Part shown: positions 1 to 12,429 of the stretch, one piece after another | Numbering within the stretch: position 1 is the stretch's first letter | Layout of the letters: each line of letters starts with the position of its first letter | DNA from: Phoronis australis | Taxonomy: Eukaryota > Phoronida > Phoronidae | Assembly (NCBI GenBank): GCA_002633005.1 | Contig: NMRA01000871.1 | Location: 12,995-76,994 of the forward strand | Length of the DNA stretch: 64,000 nucleotides | Direction of reading: 5' to 3' | The notes under the pieces: model-generated | Databases searched by the model: none | What the model saw: the letters and a program-made list of their open reading frames with translations, nothing else | What the model was told of the DNA's origin: nothing | Position numbers and translations under genes: made by a program

Positions 1-659
1 GTCAATATGTTGTTGACAGAAAATATTTATTTTTGGAACAACGTGAACGAAGAACTGATACATGTAACTAGCGCTGATTTTAACGTCACCGATGCCCTAA
101 AAACGGAATGCGCAAAGCTAGAATTGGTTGTAGCCTCAACAGTGGTTATTCCGTGTTTGATGTCACTGTCCAAGTTCGTGGAAATCGTAACCCTATGATG
201 AAGTTAGAGTCATCGAAGTCCGTGGGCTTAGGGCATTCTGGAACGTGAAGTTTGCTTCTGTACGGCAAGGGTTAATCATATGAAAATAAAAACCCCGGAG
301 TGAGAGCTCTTCGCGGTGTAACAACTCAATCACTATCCCATCATCATGGGCACGTGATAGGAGTACCGTGGAGAATTTTAAAAACGCAAAAAGATGCAGT
401 ACTGCGTATCACAAACAAAAAACAATTGTGGGCGAAGAGTGTCAAAAATAGCTGCGTTTACAAAATGACTACAGAGTTGTATTGACCAGGAAGCAGCCAA
501 TCTAATGCAGCTTGTTAACGTCACGATTGAAATTAAAGGTCAAATGTAAAGAAAACATTCACGTCTTTTAACCAAAACTTGTAGCACTGTCCATAATTCA
601 ATAATATTACCGCTGGCCTTCAACCTTCAAATTATTGGTGTTACACAACCGATGTAAAC

Positions 660-1350
660 TCATGCAACGGAGCAATGAGCTATACTCCTGGTATAGCTCA
701 TTGAACGGAGACAGTGGAACTAGGTTAATTTATTTGACCCTGTGCTAAGACGAATATGCATCGACACGCAAACTGGTATCAGCCTGACAACCTATTACGC
801 AACTGCTACTGTAGCCTAAAAATAGCAGCCGACCAGTTGGTCGGCTGATGGCCGGTCGGCTGAAGGGTCGGCTGGGGAGTCGCCTTATGAGTCGGCACTC
901 CGGGCGGCTGCCGGTCGGCTAATTTGCCGACCGGTCGACGGCCGGCCGTCGACCAATTTCCGACCGGTCGGCCAAAAATTCGTGATGTGTGCTGTACATT
1001 CGACACTTGAATCTTGGTATTTAGCACAATTCTGCCCTCGTTTTCACGCATTTAAAATTTTTCGAGCTGTTCTTCGTACGGAGTGCTTTAAATGTATTTC
1101 ACCTTCTAATGCCAGTAAATTTTACTGCTGTGAAGTGGGATGCAACTCCGATGCCAGAAAGTTGAAAAACATGAACCTGAGAAGTATCCATGTAGAGAGC
1201 GTGGTTTTCGAAATAAAATCCGAGACAATATTCTGAGGTATAATTTCGAGTGGGATAATTTTCCATCTATGCCATGAGCTACACCAGCTTTATAGCTCAT
1301 TAACCTCCGCCACTGAAGTACTTTTTTATTTGTCCATGCGCTTTGAATTC
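660..1350. repeat. Hairpin and direct-repeat flanked segment
   Basis: Positions 675-703 form a near-perfect inverted repeat (AATGAGCTATAC ... GTATAGCTCATT). A diverged version is at 1275-1303. The 3' flanks of both (TAGCTCATT followed by a TTTATTTG block, about 695-745 and 1295-1350) are similar in direct orientation, about 600 bases apart. This resembles the ends of an unclassified repeat. Confidence 0.4.
827..975. repeat. GC-rich palindromic cluster
   Basis: About 150 bases built from variants of GTCGGCTG and CCGACCGGTCGG in both orientations, including GACGGCCGGCCGTC. It is far more GC-rich than its surroundings and could fold into nested hairpins. No gene is apparent. Confidence 0.75.
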
Positions 1351-1554
1351 TTAAGTGTCTTTTTTCTGAAAAAGTTTAAATACTTCACATACAGACCCTT
1401 AGGAAGCAGGAGGCCCGGGCTGCACGCTCTCCCGAAAAATGCAGGTTTCAAATTGGCAGCCGGCATAAGAATTTGGCCAGAGACAATCGAGAAAGGACTG
1501 CGAAGCATGTAGATGAGAGATCATTCAAGAGAACAATTGGAAACTCAGTATTAG

Positions 1555-2350
1555 TGTATGGTATGCCCGTTTAGGGCCATGGCCAGGACATTGTTATCTG
1601 GGTCTACGTTTTTGCGGCATAGGTCGTGTAAACGCTCTTGAAAACGTGCAATTAATCATGCATAAACGTATCTCGAAAAATCGAGAAAATTTGTAAAGCG
1701 AAGCCTGTTCTTTGTGCATTGATTCACTGGAATTTTAAAATCAATAAGACAATTTTGCTGCAAAACTACAGTTTTCCGGAGGCCCCTCCATGGCAAGGAA
1801 TAACGGGGACAACCGTGGCTCTATCTTTTCGTTCTGTTCTCGAAACTTTCACGTTAAAAAATTGATGACCCAACAGGTGGCACCGTCTGATCTGAATTTT
1901 TGAAAACTAATGTAGATATTTTCATATTAAGGGGCCCTGCAAAGAGTCATTGATGACATTCTACAGTACTTGAAACACTTTTCGTGATATTATTGACAAA
2001 TTCATAGGGATCGCTCGCCGAAGGAGGGCCCAGTGTTGGAATCGATTACATTGTGTCTCTATTTTCATTTTCATGAAATTGTACAACCGGTTTTCATGTT
2101 AAGGAAGATCACTTCTTGCAGGGTCCCACGATGACAGAATGAACTGTCACTTTTTAGAGCTTCATGATAATTATCCTTTCATCTGAATGTGTGCCAGTTC
2201 AGTCGGGACCCTCTTTCGGTGGGGCGGTTTCTGGGAATTGTCCCGTTGTCCCACTATAAGTGGCAAGTATTTACGAGGGTAAAGCTGAGATTCAATTCAT
2301 CAACAAAACAAAACATCCGTGCACAACACAGCGGTATCAAGTCACTTGAC
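1555..2350. repeat. Dispersed repeat, copy 1
   Basis: 1555-1710 matches 9909-10060 in direct orientation (shared blocks GGCCAGGACA, GCATAGGTCGT and CGAGAAAATTTGTAAAGC). 2262-2330 matches 10203-10270 (GTGCACA-x-CACAG block). The intervening part is missing or scrambled in the second copy. Unclassified. Confidence 0.55.
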
Positions 2351-3059
2351 AAAATAAACAAAAAAGTGAAAATAAAATAGGATTGACCGCCTTCGAAAAG
2401 ATGAAATTTTAAAGAACGTGTAGACCACTAATTGTGAATCAAACAAAAGGACTATTTCCGATGGTTAGTTGTAAAAAAATCCCTTAGTATCAAAAGATTA
2501 GTATCTCTTTTGGAAAATCGTTAATTCTAGTTGTTTGTAAGGAATTCGCACATGTCAAAAAGACTACCAAGACTACGATTTGTGGTCGAACGGAGTACTC
2601 AAAGTACACGTACTCGAAAGCAAAAACAAAGATTTCAGCGCTTTTTAGGAATTCACGTGTAAACAACATCTCCCATGTTCCTCCCGTTACCCGTCAAAAA
2701 TCTCCAAGCAAAGTTCGATTCTTTCTTATTTTCACATCCAGAAAAGCATTTATTACCTTGACAGTGTGGGCCCCTCTCAGCAGGCATCTTTCGAAGTCAT
2801 AGTGTATTGGACACTAATTTGTGTGATGAGACTGTTCTGGTTATGGAAATAAGAAATATTCAATTTGTACTCTACCAACCTTATGAAATTATTTAGTGAC
2901 AATCACTGAGCATGCCTACGGAAATTGCTTTCATCTTTCCGTTTTGATCAACACATTTCGTCAGTTTGTAATTTGTATGTCAATGTATCTTTGAAAATAG
3001 ACAGATTCACAGACGATTTTTGACAACTAATCACATCATTTTGGGCTCAAATGCAATTA
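2351..3059. other. No gene recognised
   Basis: AT-rich sequence without a convincing open frame, RNA gene or repeat that I could identify. Confidence 0.5.
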
Positions 3060-3760
3060 GAAGACGGACAATTGCCGCAAAAAAGAAGGTCATGTTAACT
3101 CAACATTTCGTCTTTTCAACAAGATATCATCGCCATGTGGTGAAATGAGAGTGAAAGGTACAGAGAAAGTAAGCGGGTCATCACCATAGTTGCAGGGTCA
3201 CTGAGCTCTGCTTGTTATTGAGAGAATCAGTAGCATGCTGTTCCTGAATGGCCAATGACTCCTTGATATACAGTAATTCCTTAGCAGGCTCTTTGCAAAC
3301 AATACTGACTGAATTAGCTTGATGGTTGTTGCTAACACAATGTCTGTAAATGTTACTTTTGTCGGATGTGTTATGTTCTTTCAGCCTGTCACAGAGGAGT
3401 ATCTGGGTGAGTCCGATTTAGAATTGCTTACAATTGTCACATTCAATCATATACACAACATTGCTTTTATTTAATAAAGGAATAGGTGATTTCAGTTTCA
3501 AAATCATATTGGAAAGTTTGCGAGGAGGTTTAAAAAAAACTACAGTGTATTAGCTGAACGACTGGGTTTAAGCACATGAACAACATGCATCCATACATCA
3601 ACTTCACCAGTGAATCTAAACACGAGTAGTGTTTACCTTTCTTAGATGTCTTAGTTAAACGTGAGAGTAGCAACATTGTTGCATCTGTGTATCGTGACCC
3701 CAGTTTTTTTAGATTTATCTTACATTTGACTCTAATTTTGTACCGATCCAATACAAGAGA
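3060..3760 (-). pseudogene. Penelope-like retroelement 3' fragment (GIY-YIG region)
   Basis: On the minus strand a broken frame reads FKPPRKLSNM, IPLLNKSNVVYMIECDNCK, a decayed YIG block, RLKEHNTSDKS, SVSIVCKEPAKELLYIKESL and LNNK. This is the order of the GIY-YIG endonuclease domain at the C-terminus of Penelope-like elements (VVY-x-I-x-C-x-x-C, R-x-x-EH, KEALYI-K). Stops interrupt it. It is followed by the typical tail GATGATATCTTGTTGAA next to CGAAATGTTGAG. An opposite-strand copy is at 11925. Confidence 0.75.
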
Positions 3761-3769
3761 GGTCTAGTC

Positions 3770-6685
3770 AATGGGGCTATTCGGAAAATTTACAATAACT
3801 AGAGGGCGCGCGTGTACTAGTGGTGATAGATTTGGCGAGTCCTATAAATACATGGTGAAATGGCTTTTAGGCGTGCCAACTGAATCTGAGATTGCCCGAA
3901 AAGGGTACTTCCATGAGAGAAAGTAAGCACGTTCTTATACAAAGGTAAGGTTTGTGATTATTTTAACGATTATTCCATGTTTCTTCTAGTGATGCCTGTT
4001 AACTGAGATACTCACCGATGTCGACTTCGCGGCAATCGCCAGTCGGGTTAATCTTTGTCTGTTGTAAAGTGTTACGATACTTGACGTCACTCGGGATCTT
4101 TTCGTACATCAAATCAGCATTATTGTTTGGAATGATTTCCAACAGGTTTATCAGTGACAGTTACATCAATGAATGCTGAAGGTTTAACTCAATATTGGTT
4201 AGTGAGATTATAATCCAAGCCCAATGCCTTGACAAAGGGTACGTAAATACTGTACTTGTGTATACATTAGACTATTTGTTTACTCACTATCCTATATCTT
4301 CCGGAAATTTATTACACGTTGAAATGAGAATCTATCATGTCTGTTTTCACGTGACCCTTGGTTTTTAGGTTTGATGGCTTGTACCGTGCAGAGGAGATAT
4401 GCATCTTTTCCGCATCGACCCTGAATGGACAAAAAATGGTTTTAAGCAATTGACTGCAACTAACCAGCAAGATCTTCTCATCCAGAGTAGATCTATTTTT
4501 GAAGCCTACTTTCTTCTTCGGAGACAACGAACGAGCTTTGTTACTCCTTTCTCTTCCCACAGCATTTCCACACACCATTAGTGCTGCATGGCGCAACGTA
4601 TTTGTCAGTGGCCCTGGTGAAATGTGAATCGCAGTACGAAGTTACCATAATACAACGTGTTGTTTGTGTATGAAGAGGAACTATATCTGGCTGCTACACA
4701 AGTCAGCCTCGTTGGTGAGGATGCCCTTTCATAGGCAATAAGTCATGTGTGGACAATAGCTTATTTCCTTTCTTGGAAGAAACATGCTGGATTGGAGCTA
4801 AAGAAGACGTAGTAACACTTTGGTCTAGTTCAGGGTCAGATTTTGGGCACAAAACGTGCCAAGTGATATGCTGTTGTGTTTACCTTCAAGGATCTAATTG
4901 AGGCTAAATGAGGTAACCTGGAGAAAAGCCACGTGCCGAACTGGGCATTTTTTACAAGTGCTTCTATAGGCTATTGAAACTAGATCTCTGTGAAGTGAAA
5001 ACCAAAAGCATCTGTCCTTTCACACTGAGTGACATTGACTTTTCTATTCAGAAGAAAGGCTTTATACTAATAGAAAAAAATTCAATTTGGTACACATTAA
5101 GGGGAAAAGACATTCAGTTACTGCATCGATCGTCGTATTGTCAGTAGAAAGCCAGTTAATGTTACACTTGATGATCCAATAAATTTTTCATCAACAGGCA
5201 AGTTTGTCACTAATTATTGAAACCACAATATTTCCTCAGTTTTAAAGCCCCATACAATGCAGTTGTGCTTATTCTTTATAAAGATGAAATGATTAGCGAT
5301 TAGGCTTGCGAATTAACGTTTTCCTGTTGACCTCTAGAAATGTGCAGCGATCAAAATCCCTTTGTTTTCATTTGATTTGTATGTGCGTGTAATTATTTTT
5401 AGACCTTTCTTAAGAAGGCCTTTGAACACTTTTAAGTTTGGTGTGAACTTGTCCACAACAAAAGTTCACATACAAGAAAAGTACATAACTAAACAACATT
5501 GTTAAAAACAATTGTAATTTTCCTACGCAATGGAGTCCCTAATCAGGCATATCAAGGGCTGAATTTCTGAATTAAGTTCAATTACGTATCTCAGGTTATT
5601 GCAGGAGGATTGCTTTTCACTTTGTCCAAAGGCAAAATAGAAGGTCAGGCGGCTGGTTTTAGTCGTTTTCTCTCACCTGTAACAGAATAGTCAGAGAAAT
5701 ATTAGAAAATTATAAAAGAAAACACAAGACAAGACTACTTTAGTAAGGCAGAAGATACTTGACGTTTCATCTTCATGTTTATATGTAGAAACTAACCAAG
5801 TCAACCTTAAGATCTGAATTAAACTATGTGAAACAGGCTAAAAGTGATTTAATAAATTATGTGTATTTTTGTCGACACCTGAAATGTGCACCTGACCTCA
5901 ACAAGTAAAATTCATTCTAGGTGTGAATTTTTATTCCAATGCAATGTTATGACGTTTACTGAATAGGTTATTCATATTAATTCGGTAACTAATCTGGTAG
6001 TCCTGGGGGTGGGGTGCGCTATAAAATAAGGAAACTTACTCATCTAGAGAATTTTATTGGACATAGCATAGCTTTGAAGAGAAACTGCTGTGAAAAAGTA
6101 ACCCTTGACTTCTTAGCGTCACGTACCATACACCTCTTTACCCTGGAAGGCTCCTTGAGCGCATTACACCCCTGGAGGACAATATGTGAGTACAGTGTAT
6201 GTGCTGCTACCCTACCCGGCATCCGAGTCCTGGTTGAGTTTCCGAAAAGAAACACTTAGTTCCACTCAATAAACCCGTTATTCAATGGGGTAACTAGTGG
6301 AGATAACATCACTGAACGATATCGATAGAAACTTGATTGCTAAAAACTTACCAAGTAACGTTATGTAGTCTCCCAAAGGGCTTGGCATCCACACAGTTTT
6401 TGTCCGCAATGCTCCAGGAATGTAGCAACCTTAGGTCCTTTGGTAATTTGTGACCACCTGTCAAAGACTTGCACCAGGGAAAATAGCAATAATGAGGCTT
6501 TGCGCGACGACGTATTTTGATAACAATCCGTCTTTTTACCAGCTGTTTACATGCCGACAGCGAAGCATGCGCAATTCAATCACCACTACTATAGCAGCGA
6601 CACGGCGAGGAGAATTCTCCGAATAGCCCCATTGCTTGTTACACCGCGCCTGGAGAATCTGAAACGCCAGTTATCTCGCCTTATG
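3770..6685. other. No gene recognised
   Basis: About 2.9 kb of AT-rich intergenic sequence. The longest open frames (4312-4596 minus, 6014-6259 plus) have no recognisable motif, overlap in opposite frames and look like chance. Confidence 0.5.
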
Positions 6686-6830
6686 CATTGCATGAACCAA
6701 GTCGTTCAGCTAGTAGTTGTTTTCAAACCTGTTTTCAAACTATCAAATATGCTTTGTTAACTGAAATCACCTATCCCTTTATTAAATAAAAGCAGGAAGA
6801 GATAACCAGGAAGGGACAACTAGCTAAACC
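6686..6830 (+). pseudogene. Small Penelope-like fragment
   Basis: Matches the reverse complement of about 3470-3580: the shared block CTGAAATCACCTAT-CCTTTATTAAATAAAAGC, preceded by NQVVQL and KLSNML. The following ACCAGGAAGGGACAAC is the inverse of 11940-11957. It is a rearranged relic of the same family. Confidence 0.6.
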
Positions 6831-8332
6831 GCCGTTTTTGGCCTCCTTCCCCGGTCTAATTTCAGGACTTAAGTTTCGTTTAAAAGGAAACAGATGATTT
6901 TATCAGAGAGATTAAAACTTTTTCTATAGAAGGATATCAAAAAACTCACTTTGCAACCTTAAACAGTGGTGTAATTGTACTTTAAAAATATCGACTTCAG
7001 AGCACTCAATCGCAACTTCCCACACGCAGTCACGGGTATTTAAGCTTTTCCGTCGATGTATAGATGGCGCAGTAGTCAAGTACTCCCTCATTTGCATATC
7101 AAATTTGCATGTGGGAGTTCTGAGACTCGTCAGTTGTTGGTCGAGCGCTTGAGTGGATAAAGCGGTGACCTCCCACTGAGAGCACGCGCTGATGAAGATA
7201 CCACTCGATCGCTTCGCAATCAGGAGGTGAAAACACTCTCATGACCGCAGTTCTGAATTCCAGCTAAGCAAGCCCTATTTCGAGGAGCGGACTTTGAATT
7301 GTTTTCGTCCCCTGACAGTGGATTGCAGAGATTAGAATGAGGTCAACATCAAACTTTCTGCGGCTACATGTCGTGTTGACAAAAGTTTGAAGTGTCAGAA
7401 CCATAGACGGAGCGTGCGGGATGTCATGATTCCTGTTCTTCAGTTGACGAAAACATTGCTATTGGCATAAAGAATGGCCGTGGGAAATTAATTTTGAGGT
7501 GGACACCTGTATCCAAGAATAAATATTAATACTCTGTAATATCTCATCCTCCGCGTTTCGTTTCTTTTGACGCTGTTTGAGGTTGCGGTATCGTGAAACA
7601 ACACTGTCGGGTGAGAGAAGTTGCACCGAATAATTGGAATTGGCTGCAGTTCTTCCTTTAGAATGCCCGGACTCAACTGTGTCGTTTTCTTGGCAAGTCT
7701 CTTGCCTGCCGAAATTTTTCTGAGCATTGAAGACATCGGCCTTCTCTTGCGCCAATCAACCTTTTATCTGCTCAGGCTACAAAAATGTTATGCCTAATTT
7801 TCTACCATTTTAGCACACTTTGTGGTTCTGCTACAGTTAGCACTGCCATAATCGTATTTCTTAATTCCGCCACAGTATGCATACTTGGAAGTTAGTTTTG
7901 CTAGGTGTTGTTCATCATTAAATGCCTCAAATTCCTTGACGCCATGGACATTTCCGTCAACACAAAACGCACCCTTGCCATTCTTAAAAATTCGTATATA
8001 TGTGCTATAATTGCTTCAAAGGACCGGCAGTAACCGTGGCTGGAATGTCGGTAGCTTCGCGACTAAGTATACAACTAACTCCTGTTGAAATTCTCCATAC
8101 TTCCAAATTCTTGTTTGCAGGTGCTGGTAATTGCCTTCAATGGTTTTCATAATAAGAGACTAGAAATGCGAGTTGTCACTGCCTTACATTTTCACTGGCC
8201 ACCTTGCTACAGTCGACTTGCGCAATAGCCGAATTAGTGTCCACATTTGTGGTCACGTGCCGGATACAGGCCCATGAGACAAGTTGCAGCAACAAATTCA
8301 GTACGAATCTATAAACCCTTTTACACGCACAA
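6831..8332. other. No gene recognised
   Basis: Intergenic. The two overlapping minus frames at 7459-7755 encode no motif I know. Confidence 0.45.
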
Positions 8333-8605
8333 TTAAAGGTGAAAGCAACCTTTTTTCATGTCACTTTTAGCACAAATAAGGTTCGTTGATTATCCCAGAC
8401 ACATTTTTCACTTAATTGCAACTTTTCGTAATTTGATTAATTTCTCGTCATCTACTCCGGAAGTGACGTTTGGGGAGGCAAGAGTTTCGCGCCAATTTCT
8501 TTTCATTATAGTCTGACTGTGAGAGCTGTCGAGTGAGTCATTGTTCTACCTCGGTTGTGATCAGCTAGGTCGTCGTTTGCTTTTGTTTACAAGTCAGTCA
8601 ACATG
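8333..8605 (+). repeat. Left terminal inverted repeat of the THAP element
   Basis: Begins TTAAAGGTGAAAGCAACC and runs to the ATG of the THAP remnant (GTCAGTCAACATG). It pairs with 9359-9630. Confidence 0.85.
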
Positions 8606-9330
8606 CTACGTCTCACACGCGCTTTGGGTACCTTGCGTCGCTTTCCGAAGGATGACACACTTCGCGTACTTGGCTAGCTCGTTCATGTGAAGAACGCAGC
8701 GTTACCCGTCCACGCAACGTGCAAAGCAGTGGAGGGTTACCGAGTGTGTGGCAAGCATTTTCTGCCGTCAGATTATGACAGATATGCACGCTGAATTCAT
8801 GAAGGTCCCTGCAAAACAACGCCTTAAGAAGGGTACCTTACCGTCGCTGTCGATTCCCGGCAGTGCTCCGTCGCCAACCCCGAGAATTGCGTTTTTGAAG
8901 CGAGAAGCCTCGGGAGCTGTGGCCACTATAAACACTGACTGGAGGCACTTCATCTGCTGTCACCCGTGCCTCCGAACGTACCCCATTGCGTGCAATTTCG
9001 GAAACTAGCAGTGATTCGCCCTGTCTCTGAGCCCAGAGCGTGTAAGCAGTCCTGCAGCGATGTTGAGTAGTGGGAGTGAATACAGGCCCAGTTCGACACC
9101 CAGTGAAGAGGACAGTTCGTCATCCAATGAACAGATCGGTGAGCCTAAGTTTGATAAGTTTATTGTGGACTTGTATTGGAGCTATTTGGAAGCTGCCAGG
9201 TGTGTGGCGAGGGAGTCACACGGAGGGATGCAAGCAATTTGGGTGCTCAGATCACTCTTCAGTGGGAGTGTGTCGCGGGACACTCGGGCAAGTGGGACAG
9301 TTCTTACTCTGTACGTGAGACAATAATGAG
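8603..9330 (+). pseudogene. Degenerate THAP-domain transposase-like gene
   Basis: From the ATG at 8603 the frame reads LRRFPKDDTLRVLG, a stop at 8675-8677, then EGYRVCGKHFLPSDYDRYAR and a second stop. After a frameshift it continues QRLKKGTLPSLSIPG. FPKD, C-x-x-HF, SDY and RLKKG-x-xPS are hallmarks of the C2CH THAP DNA-binding domain; the first cysteine pair is lost. Further on, CQVCGEGV and ITLQWECVAGHSGKWDS resemble a Cys/His metal-binding module found in THAP element proteins. At least two stops and two frameshifts make it a pseudogene. Confidence 0.8.
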
Positions 9331-9358
9331 TACACACCAGTGCGCAGCAACAGCGTGA

Positions 9359-9630
9359 CATGTTGACTGACTCCTAAGCAAAAGCAAACGACGACCGAAC
9401 TTATCACAACCGAGGTAGAACAATGACTGACTCGACTGCTCTCACAGTCAGACTATATGAAAAGAAATTGGCGCGAAATTCTTGCCTTCCAAAACGTCAC
9501 TTCCGGAGTAGACAACGAGTAATCAATTAAATTACGAAAAGCAGTAAATAAGTGAAAAATATGTCTGGGATAATCAACGAACCTTATTTTTGCTAAAAAT
9601 GACATGAAAAAAGGTTGCATTCGCCTTTAA
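9359..9630 (-). repeat. Right terminal inverted repeat of the THAP element
   Basis: Reverse complement begins TTAAAGGCGAATGCAACC and runs to GTCAGTCAACATG, collinear with the left end. Confidence 0.85.
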
Positions 9631-9908
9631 ACGCGCAAAACTGATACTGTATTTCTTAAACCTTTAATTCAATGCTCAAGCTATACAACGAATGCGTGTT
9701 GAAACACAACATTGACCTTGGACCAACGATGGACTCCTTGCATCAGGACCTTAGTAAGCGGGGAGAGGGCGAGTGCCACCCCAAAAAAATTGCATGCCTC
9801 AGGGTCAAACCATGGCAACTGACAAAGGTGTGGGGCTGGGGAAAGACAAAAAAGAAAGACTTCGAATACTGATCAGAGCGAAAATTCAAGAGAACATTGA
9901 CAACTCGT

Positions 9909-10290
9909 TTTCAGTGTATGGCTTACCATTTGAGGGCCCTGGCCAGGACAATTGTTGGGTCTCCGTTTTTGCAGCATAGGTCGTCTAAGTGCCCTTGAAA
10001 ATGTGCACTTAATCATTCATACATGTATTTCGAAAATTCGAGAAAATTTGTAAAGCAAAAGTTTTTCGGAGCGTATTAATTCAGTCCAAGTTTTCCAGTG
10101 GTCCATAGGCGGTGCACTACAGGGGGGCTGAGGGGGCTTTAGCCCTCACTTTTTTCAGTACTGCGCCTTCTGTAAACCTCCGGCATGACACTACCAACTA
10201 CTCATGAGGGGAAGTTGAGATTCCAAATTCATCAAAAACACAAAACATTCGTGCACAGCACAGAAGCTGTCTTGTAAGAAATGGCGATGC
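9909..10290. repeat. Dispersed repeat, copy 2
   Basis: Direct-orientation, diverged copy of parts of 1555-2350. A hairpin-family fragment (10103-10150) lies inside it. Confidence 0.55.
10103..10150. repeat. GGGCGG hairpin family, partial copy
   Basis: GGCGGTGCACTACAGGGGGG, GAGGGGGCTTTAGCCCTC matches the reverse complement of the complete copy at 55679-55749. Confidence 0.6.
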
Positions 10291-10973
10291 GTCACTGAAC
10301 TTAGTTGAAGCCTGAAGGCAAAAATTCGATCCATCATCTGACCACCATATCGCAAAGAAGGACCCTAAACGATAACAGGGGTATTTCTTGAATGTGGGGC
10401 AGCTCTAAATGCTTTATTGAATTAAAAACTAGACTAATGAAATTCAAAAATTTACAAACCGTAGATCAAAAAAGAAGTTCAAGTCATTGCTCATAAATTT
10501 GGAAAGATTGTCTTTGCACTTCCTTGATGCTTGTAGTTCCCAGTATTGTGCAATGAATTTAGGTTCTTCTAGACCGAATCGTTTGCTTGCCATTCCCGTG
10601 CACACTGCAAAGGCTGGACACGTTGTGACTCAGTGGCGCACCCACGTTAAAAATAAGGTGTAGTCATGCAGTAGAATCCGCGCACAGTGATTGACGGGAA
10701 AAGAACTTGAACTGCACTGAGGGGTTGAAGTGTGTGCATTTTTTGGGACACGCGTTCATTTTCCCAGCCGCCCTGCAGAAGCTGGACCAGTGGCCGTGTT
10801 TCAACAAGGAATTTTGATACAGCTCTATAGGCCAAGGATTTCGGGATCATATCTTTCCAAAAAATCTTCAGGAAATGACCGTATTAAAATGAACTTTTCC
10901 CGAAACTGGGTCAAAAAACGACCTTGGAGCCAGAACACGGGTATAGGTTCGAGTTAAGCCGCACGTCTCAAAT
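10291..10973. other. Diverged repeat copy, no gene
   Basis: 10275-10520 shares blocks with 12440-12770 and 12830-13090 (CTGAACTTAGTTG, a GTAGATCA block, AAGTCATTGCTCAT). The rest is unremarkable. No coding region recognised. Confidence 0.4.
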
Positions 10974-11341
10974 GAATCATAGCGGAGCTGACCAGCGACT
11001 AGCACTGATTAGCTCGTCGAATTGCGCATGAATCATAGCAGAGCTGACCAGCGACTAGCATTAGTTCGTCGAATTGCGCATGAATCATAGCAGAGCTGAC
11101 CAGCGACTAGCATTAGTTCGTCGAATTGCGCATGAATCATAGCAGAGCTGACCAGCGACTAGCATTAGTTCGTCGAATTGCGCATGAATCATAGCAGAGC
11201 TGACCAGCGACTAGCATTAGTTCGTCGAATTGCGCATGAATCATAGCAGAGCTGACCAGCGACTAGCATTAGTTCGTCGAATTGCGCATGAATCATAGCA
11301 GAGCTGACCAGCGACTAGCATTAGTTCGTCGAATTGCGCAT
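10974..11341. repeat. 52-bp minisatellite, seven units
   Basis: One diverged 56-bp unit (10974-11029) is followed by six identical 52-bp units starting at 11030, 11082, 11134, 11186, 11238 and 11290 (start GAATCATAGCAGAGCTGACC). Units are contiguous with no spacers. A single diverged relic (CTGACCAGCGACTAG) lies at about 13157. Confidence 0.97.
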
Positions 11342-11924
11342 GCATGGATCAGACTTCCCGGCGACGCCACGACACCGGCCACCGTGGCGGGAGCAGCTAA
11401 TTTCTTGACTAACACCTGCTTCTAAATCTGGATTTAAGCAAAATGACGAAGTCCACGCATACACACATGCAAACGTATCCAAATACAATTAAATGTATTT
11501 TCATGTGAAACCATTCAATGTCCTTTGAACATTGACTTGCATGATGAGTTCTTCATTTTCTTAGATCTGCCCAGTCAGATAGAACTGCGTTTCAAGTCAT
11601 TCACTATAAGGCACTCGAGGGTTCAAATTGGAAGCTCGCGCCGTATGACGTCGTATGACGTAGACGATGCGAGCCTCATTTGCATATATTAGTGACATCT
11701 GTTGGTTCAAAAAAGAGGATCGTGCCCGAGTACATGCCTGGGAAGAGGCATCTTTTGGAAGGGTAAAACAAGTCATGTTCAAAGCATCCCAGTGCCATTA
11801 ATATGAAGTCTTTGGGGACAAAAGTGGTGTCAGTTTATAGCTAAAGAGTTAAGCTTTCAAACACAATGCTTGGATTCCAGACTACTTTAACATTTACTTT
11901 TGAAATCACCTTTGAAAATACGTT

Positions 11925-12400
11925 AAAATGCGCTAAAACAGTTGTCCCTTCCTGGTTATCTCTTCCTGATAAAAGCAATGTTGTGTATATGGCTGAATGT
12001 GACAACTGTAAGGAATTCTATATCGTACTCACCCAGAGACACCTCTGGCTAAAAAAAACATAACACATCCGACAAAAGTAACATTTATAGGCATTGTATT
12101 AGCAACAACCACCAAGCTAATTCAGTCAGTATTATTTGTAAAGAACGTACTAAGGAATTACTGTATATCAAGGAGTCATTGGCCATTCAGGATCAGCATG
12201 CTACTGAATCTCTCAATAACATGTAGAGCTCAGTGACCCTGTAACTATGGTGATGACCCACTTATTTTCTCTGCATCTCTCACTTTCGTTTCACCACATG
12301 GCTGTGACTTGAATGGTTATCGAAACTTCTTGTCCATCTGTACATATCCTGATGATGCCTTGTTGAATAGACGAAACGTTGAGTTAACATGAACTTTATT
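11925..12400 (+). pseudogene. Penelope-like retroelement 3' fragment (GIY-YIG region)
   Basis: Encodes KSNVVYMAECDNCKEFYI then decayed sequence. It is the reverse-complement partner of 3060-3470 across the endonuclease region and the 3' tail (CTGATGATGCCTTGTTGAA, CGAAACGTTGAGTTAACATG). Stops throughout. Confidence 0.75.
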
Positions 12401-12429
12401 TGTGCGAAAATTATCCGTTTTCTATTTTT

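Larger units (their letters stand above)
8333..9630. mobile_element. THAP-type DNA transposon relic with long inverted termini
   Basis: The ends 8333-8605 and 9359-9630 are inverted copies of each other over about 272 bases with few differences. The outermost sequence is TTAA-AGG(T/C)GAA on both sides. TTAA flanks could be a TTAA target duplication, as for piggyBac-type insertions. The inside encodes decayed THAP and zinc-finger protein remnants. At about 1.3 kb with a broken gene it cannot be autonomous. Confidence 0.85.

Noticed and set aside
806-1051. Minus-strand frame rich in Pro, Thr and Gln
   Set aside because: It is composed of the GC-rich palindromic repeat units and has no independent coding evidence.
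7459-7755. Two overlapping minus-strand frames
   Set aside because: Neither has a recognisable motif, and each weakens the case for the other.
10974-11341. CRISPR-like regular repeats
   Set aside because: Units are directly contiguous with no unique spacers and the host is a metazoan, so it is a minisatellite.
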